From: Motacilla alba alba
Lineage: Eukaryota; Chordata; Aves; Passeriformes; Motacillidae
Assembly (NCBI RefSeq): GCF_015832195.1
Contig: NC_052046.1
Coordinates: 17,166,161 to 17,230,160 of the forward strand
Direction: 5' to 3'
DNA: 64,000 nucleotides
The notes under the pieces: generated by a model
What the model saw: only the letters and a program-made list of their open reading frames with translations
Database searches by the model: none
What the model was told of the DNA's origin: nothing
Made by a program: the position numbers and the translations under genes
Shown: piece after piece, positions 26,949 to 36,900 of the stretch
Layout of the letters: each line of letters starts with the position of its first letter
Position numbering within the stretch: the stretch's first letter is position 1

Positions 26949-28980
26949 AGCAATAAATCAAGCTCATTTTAAAGCCATATTTCTGTGGGTGGCATACATT
27001 GCCAATAGGTTTCTATGCAATTCTGTTCAGCACTTTTTTCTTTTTTCCTTCATCCAAGGTGAGTTTGTTTTAATTCTCCTGGACTAATTCTGGAAATAGG
27101 ATTATCAGTTGTGGGGGATAGTAAATCCGAGTCACTTGGCATACTATAAGACTCAAGTTCTCTTCTCATTGGGTACTTCCAAGAGTCAGGTCACCTCTTT
27201 GTGCTACCTGCCTTCCACTGCTGCAACACAGTCACAGATAGAGGATTATCACAGCTTAATCCCCTCATCAGCATCTAGTCAGCAACAGCGCTCCTACATG
27301 AAACTATGCAGTAGCAGGCAACCAGTAATCAACTCGTTATTTCCCCCCACCAGGACTGTGATTGTGCAGCCTTCAGACCAAGCTGCTTTCAGTCAGTATC
27401 TGCTCACACTGCCTAACCCTTTAAAACCAGGAGGCATGTTGCATCAGCTCCGTACAGCATAAACAAGCACTCAAGCAGCATAGAGGGGGGGCAAGAATTC
27501 TTCAGCTATGAGAGATTAGGTATTTTATAACTTAATTTTCGATATAAAACATCAGAAGCCCCTCCTCGCAAAGGTCACTGCCCTCATGTAAGAAAGCTGC
27601 AAAAAGCCCTTCTGACTGTTTAAGGCTAAGGAAAAAAATCACCAGGACTCATGCAGCTGGTAAGGAACCCAAGAGCTGATAAGCATCTTGCTCTGCTATG
27701 CCAAGAGAAAATAATATAATCCTGAGTTCACAATTTGGCTCTTGGGAAGGCACTGGAAGATGAACTGGGATTCATCCATTGCTGTAAAAAATTAGGTGCA
27801 AGAACTTCTGGTTTTGTGTCAGAAGTTACTACAAGATACCCAACAGCAAAAGCTGGCAGAACATGAACCAGAACGCTGACTTTGAATAGTGTTCATTAAC
27901 TAATTGATCTGTTACCTAAAGTTTTTCTGCAGGCTTCTGATCAAGAGGGAGTGAGTCTCTGGTAAGGCATCCTTCTTTATGTTGGGGAAAATAAAAGGTG
28001 ACTGTTGCAAAGAAGAAACCACATTCAGAGAGAAAAGATTTTCCCATTTTCAGGTAACAAGTATGTCTCCAATTAACTGAGAGTGTCAACTTACTAACTA
28101 CTAGGTCATGGTACCTGGTGGAGAGTGTCACCAAAGACAAACTGCTCTTTCACATGTACCTGTTACAGCTTTACAATGTATTCATGAACTAGAAAAAGTA
28201 TTTAGCACCCACATGATGTGGAAAATAAGAACGGTGACACATATGTCAGTGAGTCACAAATAATAGCAGAGGAGGTTTTATTTGAACTAGGGCAATCAGG
28301 AAGTGCTAACCCACATAGAAGAAGCCTTCCCTGACTGCACAGCAATACCTTAATTGTCACTGAGACTGCAGCCTCCAGCAACAGCATGAGTAAACACTCC
28401 CAAGAGAGGAGAATAGCACTGAATGCAAAACATTGTGCAGGGTATGCAGGGTGGTCCAGCCATCTCATCCCCACAGGTCACACCCTGCAAAAGAAAACTC
28501 ACTGTGTCCTGTACACACGCATCTGCTGTTTAGCATGTTGTCATGTATCACAAAATATTTCAGCAGTCTTTAAACAGCTAGCTGAAAGCATTGTGAGTGT
28601 TTACTATTTCTGGATTCAGTTCACATGTCCTTCTGTTTGGAAGGATAGAAGTTCTCCCCTTACTCAAAGGGAGTTTCATGAAAAAAATTATTAATCATCA
28701 TAATGTATGAATAAGACTGCCATAATCTCACCTTCCCCACAGTCACAGGGTAGGACATGGAGAGGAAGAAAAAATATTAAATCCCTACACAAATACAAGT
28801 ATATTCCACAGCAGTTTTAAATTTCAGTAATTCTTTACTATTTCAAATATATTGCAGAAAAGTAAATAGAGCAGCAAGGGTTTAATTCCTTAAAAGGCTT
28901 CAGTTTTTCTAATCTTGTGTTGGACATATTCTTGCATTACATCAGCAATCCCACTCTGACAAGTACACTCCCCAATTACT

Positions 28981-29034
28981 TATTATTATAAGTAATAAAC
29001 TTGTCAGTATTATTATAAGTACTAAGCTTGTCAG
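28981..29034. repeat. 27-bp tandem duplication
   Basis: Two adjacent 27-bp copies begin TATTATTATAAGTA and end CTTGTCAG, differing at only a couple of positions. Confidence 0.85.
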
Positions 29035-30207
29035 TAATTGCACAGTCAGACAAGAGACAAAAGAAATACAGTTGTGTTGTATTGCACCCGTGCACTCAAG
29101 TGAGGCATGAATTGCAACAAGTACAGACCAGATGAAAGTCGTCCCCAGAATTGTGACAGAAAGTATTTTCCTTATGGCTACGGTCACCTCTGCAGAGCTT
29201 CCTTTAATCTTTGTCTTTGTGAGAGTCTGATCTAAAGATAAATGTATTTAGCAGTTCTTCCACTGATTGCAGGAATATTGTCATGTGTTTCCCAACTTTG
29301 TTCTTTAAGTGTTGTTTACCTGCCTTAATGAAAAAGGAACCTGATTGGCAATCAAACAGACCTGTAAGAGTGGCACACAGTGTGTATGTGTCTATATAGC
29401 ACCTAATGAAAACACCAGTTACAAGCTAACTAATTAAGCATAGTAATAAGCTGTCATTTTTTTGCATGACAGTTTGGAAGTATAATAAACCATAAGAACT
29501 AAGCCTCAGTATCTACTAGTGAAAAATGGTTTCACTACTGTCTAGAATGCCAATCTCTGCTATGCTATATAAAATATCTATCAGAAAAACTAGCAGAGAC
29601 AAGTTACAGAGATATGAGGGAGAAAGAAATCCTGCAGTCCAGGCCACTCATGCTTTCCAGTGCCAGAAGCAGCTGAGCCGTGGGGAGTAAGGGAGGTGCT
29701 GCCTGCAGCACTGCAGAGCTGCATGCGGACATGCAGCACACACACACCCCCAGCACTGCAGATCAGCACACAAGGAATGCAGATACAGCCTTCTCATAGT
29801 ATTTGAGGACAGGTACTGCAGAAACTTGCAGCTTTTGCTTTTTTTAGATTGCAGAATATATAGTTAATTTAATGCTGAAACATCAGTGTTATTTTTAGAA
29901 GAGAGTTATCATGCTGATAAGTGGGAAGGAGTTGTTTTCTCAGGACACCAAAGACTGCTTTCCCTGAATTTTCTCTCCTTTAGTGAGTAAAAAGGCAGAT
30001 GAGGGAAAGATCTTTCTTAAGGATACTTAAAAGAAACTTAGACTCAAATCACAGGGAACCAAATTGGGCTAATTTTGAAGATGCTTTTATCTCCTACCTT
30101 CTTCCCCCCCTCTCCCCACCTCCTCTTCTTTGATATCTTTTTTATTCTCTTACCTTGGTTCCATCTTAAGCATGTCACATCTTTCAATAAATCTATCTAA
30201 ATCACAG

Positions 30208-30226
30208 ACACACACACACACACACA
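30208..30226. repeat. (CA)n microsatellite
   Basis: A short uninterrupted AC dinucleotide run in PLPP1 intron 1. Confidence 0.9.
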
Positions 30227-32870
30227 AAAATCACAGGATAGCTAGTTTTTCCCTTCCCTTTGAAAGGCTTATGCTGGGAACGTTGAAACCACACAAAAAT
30301 GGCTTGACTAAACCAGGAGCAAGTAAGTCAGAAACACAGTCAGAATCATACTCTTCCACTGCAGTGAGTTCATGGGTGTGTCAGATCACTGCAACTCCAA
30401 GGGGTATGCTCTGATATCACTTAGGCTTCAAGTCCAACGTTAATGAGACAAATTAATTTTTCTTCCCTAGCTGACCCAAACAGGAAAAAAGCGGAGAAAA
30501 AAGAAAAGCTCTCTGTTAAGTGACAGGAGTTACCTTGGGGATTCTGAGGATGTTACTTGTACCCCTTTTTGTGGTAGGATGGGCTACCACACCAAGATTG
30601 AGCATTCAGTCCTCAAATGAAACTGGTCTTCCTAGTTTTTAAACCTTCAGTTCTGTTGGAGGCCTTGTAGTCTTTGCAGTGGAGATACTAGGTATCATTT
30701 ATCCATACCAGCAAGTCACTTTATCTGGGCAGTTACCTCTGTCATTTGAGTAGACACCAAAGTGCATGGGCAGGGGGAAGGGCAAGGGAAAAACTGAGAG
30801 TTAAAGTCCACAATCAACACTAACTATTTTTTTCACAGTAAAAAAATTATACAGCCCACTAGACACAGGTAAGACCTATGTTCTTCTAAGGGCCTGTCTC
30901 AGCCACTTGAGAGGCAGGCAGAAGAGGAAGAGAACTTGGTCCTACATCCAGTATCTTTCCCATTCTGCAAATGGAAAATCTTTTTATCTCAGCTTGAGTT
31001 TCACTGAAACCTGTAACTCAATGTGTTTAAAGTTGCAGGTGTCAGGGAACTTCATATTATGCACTGCCTGCATTTTTCAGACTTTTCAGGAAGTAAACAA
31101 GCCCAAGGGAAAATAAAAAGTCTGGCAACCTTCCAGCACACTGAAGCACCAGATAAGTGCATCTGTGATCCAAATGCTACACAGGGTGAGGGGGAGAGAA
31201 GGGAAAGGTGTATAAAGGGAAAGGTGACCACTGCAGAGCAAGGTCAAAAACCTACCTCCCCAAGTAATGATTTGGGACAGGGAAACCCTCATCCTTTCAG
31301 GTAGACGACCATCAAGTTATATGCTTCTGCAGCCTTACTTTCAATATATTTTGCTTTCCTTGATTACCCAAGATTACTTACAATATACCCATATGCTTCA
31401 TGCAGAACAAACCATGTGCATAGTGCAGAATTTTTGTCTAATTATAAAGATTTTGTAATGACGATTGCCCAGACAGACAAAACTGCTTCACTCACCATAA
31501 AGACAGCATGGAAGCTCAAGACTCACAATAACACAGTTTGATAAAACTGATGTGAAAAAAGAGTGCTCCCAGTGGATTACATGGATCCACTATCATTTTG
31601 CAAAAACCTGTAACATTACCTCAGAGCAATGTATCATTCATTATAATTTTGCTTTTTAATGGCATTTAGCTACAGGTACCATTGCTATTTGAAGCATCCA
31701 GCAAGAGAAAAATGTCATTATGTTTATACTGATGCTACAAAAAGTACTGATCAGCCAAAAAATTCAGCCAATCAGAAGAAATTCATGAGCTAGGCCGGAA
31801 CACTATCCACTGAACATGACAAGTGCTTAGATTACTGAAGTACTGACATTATTTGCTTAGGAAACAAACATCCAAAATCAGCACTTCCTAAGACCAAGAA
31901 GTACATCTCCAGAGCGTAAAGATACTTCCCAGGTTCCCAGTTCTGAGAGGTGGCACTTCTTTACAAAGTGAAAGTGCCCCTTCTCTGATCGGCAACTGAC
32001 ATCATTGCTCTTTACACTGTCTCATTACATAAAAGGAGAGTTAATGCAAATTGGCAGTACATAAAATAGTTTCAAGAGAGACTGAAATGAAATAAAGACA
32101 TACTGGGAAGCCAATATCTGGGCTGGCCAGGACAAGCATTGCAGCGCTGTGGCAGTGTGCTGTGGCTGTGTCGGTTCAACCCCTGGCCATCACCGAGGCA
32201 CCGCTCCTGCCCCGACACCCGTCTCTCCCTGCTGCAGACGGACAGGGCGCAGACACCGCGCTCCAATGAATGCCTCATTTCGCCTCCAGCCTACAGTTAC
32301 AGCGGAGGCTCGGTGACACCGAGACCGCATTCAGCTCCAGCCCTACAGCGAATCCCTGCCCTGCTGCCGAGCACCGCCGTGCCGCTGCAGCACCCTGGAT
32401 GGATGAGGCGTGTTTCCGTGATGACGGCCCTTCCAGGACAGCTTCCCGACTCACTGGGGATAACAAACACATCCCAGGCTGTAGGTATCTACCAGACAGC
32501 TACCTCTCCAGCACTGGCTTTTACTACAACCGGTTTTCATCCGACAGAGGTGGTTAGGGAAGGAAGAGTAAGGAGGACATCAGAGAGAAGAAGGAGCTTC
32601 AGATGTCAGTGGATAAGCTGCAGCACCTCCCTCTCCCCGGGGCTTTCCCTTCCCCTCCCTGCCCACGGCAGCGACCAGATCCCCCCGTGCGGGCGCGGAG
32701 CAGGGGGCGAGGGAGCGAGCGAGGGGCGGCAGGCACGGCGGGGGCTGCGGGCCGGCAGGAGCCCCGCGCCGGGCGGTGCAGGTGCGGAGGGGAGGGGGAG
32801 GCGAGCATGCGACCAGCGCGGTGCCGTGCCGGGGGGAGCGCGGCGCCCCGGGGGCGGCCCCCCGACCTAC

Positions 32871-32928
32871 CCAGCAGCACGCAGAGCACATCCAGCGCCA
32901 CGAAGGGCAGCCGCGTCCTGTCAAACAT
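32871..32928 (-). CDS. PLPP1: PLPP1 coding exon 1 (start codon)
   Basis: Starts at the ATG whose first base is 32928 and encodes [19 protein letters not shown], then one base of the next codon. The donor is CTGG|GTAGGT, with GT at 32870-32869. This matches the human LPP1 N-terminus ([20 protein letters not shown]): a short cytoplasmic tail and the first half of membrane helix 1. The 58 coding nt end in phase 1, as both second exons require (G plus CT gives Ala). The start context has A at -3, which is favourable. It lies inside the CpG island. The 5' untranslated part extends upstream toward about 33.1 kb, but the exact transcription start cannot be fixed from sequence. Confidence 0.96.
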
Positions 32929-33240
32929 GCTGGCGGCGCCCGGCGGCAGGCGCGGTGACAGCCTCGGCCCGAGAGCGCGGCGGAGGCGGTAGGGAGGGGC
33001 TCCAGGCGAGGCGCTCAGAGGGAACGGCCGCCCCGCGCTCCAGGCACCGCCGAGCAGCCGCCGCCGCCCGCACTGCGCTACTGCCGCCGCCGCGGCCCCC
33101 GCGCGCCTTTAAGGCCGGGCACGGGCGGCGGGGCAGGGCGGGAAGGGCGGGCGGCGGCGGCGGCGGCGCCTCGGACCGCCCTCAGTGACGCCCCGCCCGC
33201 GGCCCCGGCCCGCGCCGCCAATCGCGCCGCGCTACGCCCC
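32929..33240 (-). promoter_or_regulatory. PLPP1: PLPP1 5' UTR and core promoter region
   Basis: Transcription should run leftward from here into exon 1. Visible elements are GC boxes around 33121-33170 and at 33190-33200, a CCAAT pentamer at 33218-33222 (plus strand), a TGACG half-CRE at about 33185, and a lone AT-containing TTTAAGG at about 33107-33114. The arrangement fits a CpG-type, dispersed-start promoter. The element calls are consensus matches only. Confidence 0.65.
33148..33169. repeat. (GGC)n run in the PLPP1 promoter/5' UTR
   Basis: About six to seven GGC triplets in a row, read as GCC on the PLPP1 strand. It is potentially length-variable. Confidence 0.8.
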
Positions 33241-33257
33241 GCGCCGCAGCGTGCCGC

Positions 33258-33345
33258 GCAACGCCCGGGCACCGAGCGCGGCCCCGCAACGCGCGGGCAC
33301 CGAGCGCGGCCCCGCAACGCCCGGGCACCGAGCGCGGCCCCGCGC
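33258..33345. repeat. 28-bp GC-rich tandem repeat, about three copies
   Basis: Copies start GCAACGC at 33258, 33286 and 33314, exactly 28 bp apart. Each continues through CGGGCACCGAGCGCGGCCCC and is almost invariant between copies. The pattern breaks down after about 33342. It lies at the upstream edge of the PLPP1 CpG island. Confidence 0.9.
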
Positions 33346-33475
33346 ACGGCCCGGCGCAGGCTGAGCCGCGACCTGCCCTCACCTGCCGGCCCGGCACGGC
33401 CCCGAGGGCGCACGGGCCGTGGCTGGAATCTGGGAGGGTGAGAGAGGATCAGTCCTCCGCGGACAGCACGGGGAG

Positions 33476-33507
33476 ATATTATTGTTATCATTATTTATTA
33501 TTATTAT

Positions 33508-33545
<38 letters not shown>

Positions 33546-33546
33546 C
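33476..33546. repeat. Compound (ATT)n(AGT)n microsatellite
   Basis: ATT/TTA triplets pass directly into about a dozen AGT triplets. The run separates the promoter CpG island from the adjacent CR1 fragment. The serine-rich or valine-rich ORFs here are translations of the repeat, not proteins. Confidence 0.92.
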
Positions 33547-33569
33547 ACGAAGGAAAAAGCTGTTTCCAC

Positions 33570-33910
33570 CTCTGGAATCAGAGAATCCTCCGGGTTGGAA
33601 GGGACCACAGTGGGTCATCTGGTCCAGCCTCCCTGCTCAAGCTCCAAGGACAACTTGGCTCCATCCTCTTGGCACCCACCCCTTTTAGATATTTATACAC
33701 ATTAATGAGTTCCCCTCTCGGGTGTCTGTCTCTTCTCAAGGCTGAACAGGCTCAGCTCTCAGTCTTCCCCTGTGAGAGAGATGCTCCAGTTCCCCAGTCA
33801 CCTTTGTTGCCCTGGGCCTGTTCCAGGAGCTCCATGTCTCTGTTGGGCTGAGCAGCCTAGAACTGGACAGTCTACTCCAGATGTGGCCTCGCCAGGACTG
33901 TGAAGAGAAG
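33570..33910 (-). mobile_element. CR1 LINE 3' fragment upstream of the PLPP1 promoter
   Basis: The plus strand begins with the inverted CR1 tail (CCGGGTTGGAAGGGACCACA, then CATCTGGTCCAGCCTCCCTG). It continues with TATACACATTAATGAG, AAGGCTGAACAGGCTCAG, and GAACTGGACAGTCTACTCCA with AGATGTGGCCTC, all typical of the reverse-complemented CR1 3' region. About 340 bp remain, 5'-truncated. It is inserted just upstream of the CpG island. Confidence 0.92.
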
Positions 33911-36900
33911 CTGGAAGAGTGCTGGAAAATTGCAAAAAAATTTACAAAACATCTGGAAGCAGAGTTTCAGCCCAACCCAACCTGAACTTTTTCCATGTTA
34001 ACACCTTTTATTTTGAAAGAAGACACCAACACTAAGAAAATGTTTTCTGCATAGCCACATTTTTATTTTAGCACCATTGACGATAAACCTAACAATTTTA
34101 TTCACCAGTGTTAGGGCTGTTGGGCACCAACGTGTAGCTCCTGCTACAGAGCACATCTGTGTTTTGTTCAAGGCAAGTGCAGGTGGGATGAGTGGCGCTT
34201 CCCACAGAAGACCAGACATAAGCTTTTCAGCCATGAATTGTATTGCACTCCCCAATTCTGTAAACAGCTTCACTTTGTATGATATCGTAACAGCTGAATA
34301 ACAGGTTTGAGGGATCAACAAGAGAGACAAGTTCTTGACGTGGAAGTGCCTCACTGAATATGTTGTATCTTCAACTGTGCTCCTAAAAAGGCACATAAAG
34401 TAGTTCCACATAGAATATGTAAGGAAACTCTACGTAGTAGCCTATACAGGAAATCCCAATTTTATCTCTATGCCTAAGCATCATCCCAGCTACATGTCAA
34501 AATGGACAGTTCTAGAGATTAAAACTACCCTTGATTTCTTTAAGTGCAGTGTAAATTAAAGAGCATATTTTCCTGTGCAACTGTGCTGGGATGGTTTCAT
34601 GGATGTAGAAATTCCTGTTGTCTTAAAATGCATGAAGTAATGGAACAAATTGGAGCACAACCTGGCAATGAGGAGAACTGGGCTTATCTTTATGAGAACT
34701 GCTGCTGAAAGAAAAGTGTGCAATCTGCTCTGCTCCTCACAAAGTGGGGAATTGTTCACGAGGTCTTAAGTCAGGAGTAGATAACATCCCCAAAATTGCA
34801 AGATAGTTAGAAAAACCAGAGGACAAGCAATGCAAACATTTCAAGAACAATTGCCATAATTGCTTTCTTCAACCCAAAAGCATCAGGCTAATCTTGTTCA
34901 GGCTAAGCTTCGAACAGCCCCCTTGTTCCACACCCCTATGCAGTAAATTAGAGACCTGAGAGATTGCACTAATTGAAATGGATCTCTTCCCAGAAGAATG
35001 TGAGCAAGATAGCGATTACACTTAAAAACACCTGGAAATTGGGTTGCAGCATAGCAGTCACTGACAGAAATTAATCACACTTTATTGTCTTGCTGTTTCT
35101 ACATCTCTGTTTCACCCTTGAGGTGCACCTTGCCTAAGGGAAGAGGCATCTCTGCAACTTCTACCAGAATTCAGGAAAGAAAGCAGTCAATGGCTTCTCT
35201 CCAAATTTTCCATTGCACAAGGGATATGAGCCTTGCTGTTGCAACTCTGTTCTCACCACTCGGCTTGCTAGGTGTTGGAAAACCCCAGCTGAGCACAGTT
35301 TGGGGGTTTGAGTAGCAGTGCACATTTCTAGGCTCTCAGAAGCTTTTACAGGCCTTCTTATTCGGGCCTGTATTAACCATGGAAACATGCCAACCCAAGC
35401 ACTTCCAGCCCAAAGTACTACTCAGATTAGCAAAACCCTACATTTACATGAGGGCTATGTTAGCATAAGTACTGGCATCTTCAGATATGTTGTTATTCCA
35501 TACAGAAAAGGATGTTTTGATGTAAACTGAAGAAAGAGTAAAAAACCAAAGCCTGCATACTTTAGTACCTTTAACAAATAAAAGGGTGTCTGCAGTAGCA
35601 ACAAAGCCCAGAGTGGCAGAAAGGGTAAACTGATGCTATTTGATTAGAGAGCATCTGGAGCAGCATATTCCAGAGGGGATGGATGTTGGTTGATTATAAA
35701 CACAAATAGAAATGTTCATGTTCAGCATTAGTTGGAGGTTTGGGGTTTTTAACTATGCAACACAAATACAGAGCCTCTAAGTTTCAGTTTCTCCTGATAC
35801 TGTGAAAGCTTTGTAGTGTCTCTCAGCTCCATGGCATTTTTACTGCGTAGACTTTGCTTGGTAGCTGTCCCTCACAGCAAAGTGCTAACTACTGCCACTG
35901 CTCTTAGCCACTCTAGTGACCCAGTGAGATCAAGTCAGAGCCACTCATATGCTTAACAAAATGCTAAAGAACAATTTTGGACACAAGTGAAAATGAAGGC
36001 AGACAACGAAGCTCATAATTTGTGTTTTCTCATATCCCTTAATGAGATTTACATGTTAAGTTAGTCTTAATATTACTCTCCAGAATTTAGACTCTTCAAA
36101 ATATCTTCCCCTCTCACCTATTCTCTTGTTTAGTATGGTTATTTAGTTGGTTTGTTTGCTTGTTTTTAAAATGGTACCTTTTTATTTATTTAATGGAGGG
36201 CAGTGAGCAGCAGCAAACACCAAGACCAAGTTAAAGCCCTAATAATGTCTTTGTTTTCTTCTGTTTCTTCTACAAATTGTGATCTTCAGTGTTTCGACTA
36301 TTCTTAGAAGTTTTGTGTGTACAAGGATTAAATTCTCAGGAAATTTATCATCAGTCTCTAGTGGTACTTGTGTGATATTTAATTAGTACTGACCCAACAG
36401 GACTCTTAACTGCAATTAACATTCATAGGGATCAGCAGCTTTAGTAAATGACGGGACTTTCCCAAGCTTGTTTCTCTGTAGCTTGTTCTGGGGTGGGAGT
36501 CAATAGCTCTGATTGAGCTGTTACCACTCAGGAAAGGGATGAGAGGGTCACTGTGGATAGTTCTGGGAAGCCATCTTCTGAGTGCCCAGAGAGGGAACAC
36601 CACTCCAACCGTAGCGCATAGCACTCGGAATGCTATTAGGAAAGAGAGCAATCTGACAAATCTCATTATGACACATTCCTGAATGCCAGAAATCCCACAT
36701 CAAAAGGGGTAAGTAGAAGCAGAGAAAGCACGAAGTAAAGCAGAAAAGGAAGCATTTTTAGAATTTGTATACAACAGTTTCAATGCAGCAAAACCAGAAC
36801 ATGGTATTTCGACATTTAAACAGAGAGGAAAAGTCTTTATGAAGTACAGATATAGAAAATCATGAAATATGTGGAGAAGGTAAAATGGGTAACAAGCATT

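Larger units (their letters stand above)
16831..32870 (-). other. PLPP1: PLPP1 intron 1
   Basis: About 16 kb between exon 1 and exon 2b. It contains two CR1 fragments (17736-17800 and 26515-26612), short tandem duplications (20263-20320 and 28981-29034), an A-rich tract (26643-26700), a 13-bp inverted repeat (26921-26948) and a (CA)n run (30208-30226). A GC-richer patch at about 23300-23900 has overlapping ORFs on both strands but no recognisable domain. No additional exon is supported. Confidence 0.75.
32620..33430. promoter_or_regulatory. PLPP1: CpG island at the PLPP1 5' end
   Basis: A sharply bounded, very GC- and CpG-rich block in an otherwise AT-rich window. It surrounds PLPP1 exon 1 and extends into intron 1. 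Dense GC-box-like strings (GGGCGGGG, CCCCGCCC), a GGC-repeat run at about 33148-33169 and the 28-bp tandem array at 33258-33345 lie within it. It is the only such island here and marks the promoter. Long ORFs on both strands in this block are by-products of few stop codons. Confidence 0.9.

Noticed and set aside
32139..33188. 349-codon plus-strand ORF, and several overlapping ORFs on both strands
   Set aside because: It spans the CpG island, where stop codons are rare. The translation is Ala/Arg/Gly/Pro-rich and low in complexity, and it runs antisense through the true PLPP1 exon 1.
33078..33491. 137-codon minus-strand Arg/Ala-rich ORF
   Set aside because: It includes the 28-bp tandem repeat translated as a repeating peptide. 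This is an artefact of GC-rich promoter sequence.
33419..33851. Serine-rich and valine-rich ORFs
   Set aside because: They are translations of the (AGT)n microsatellite running into a CR1 fragment.
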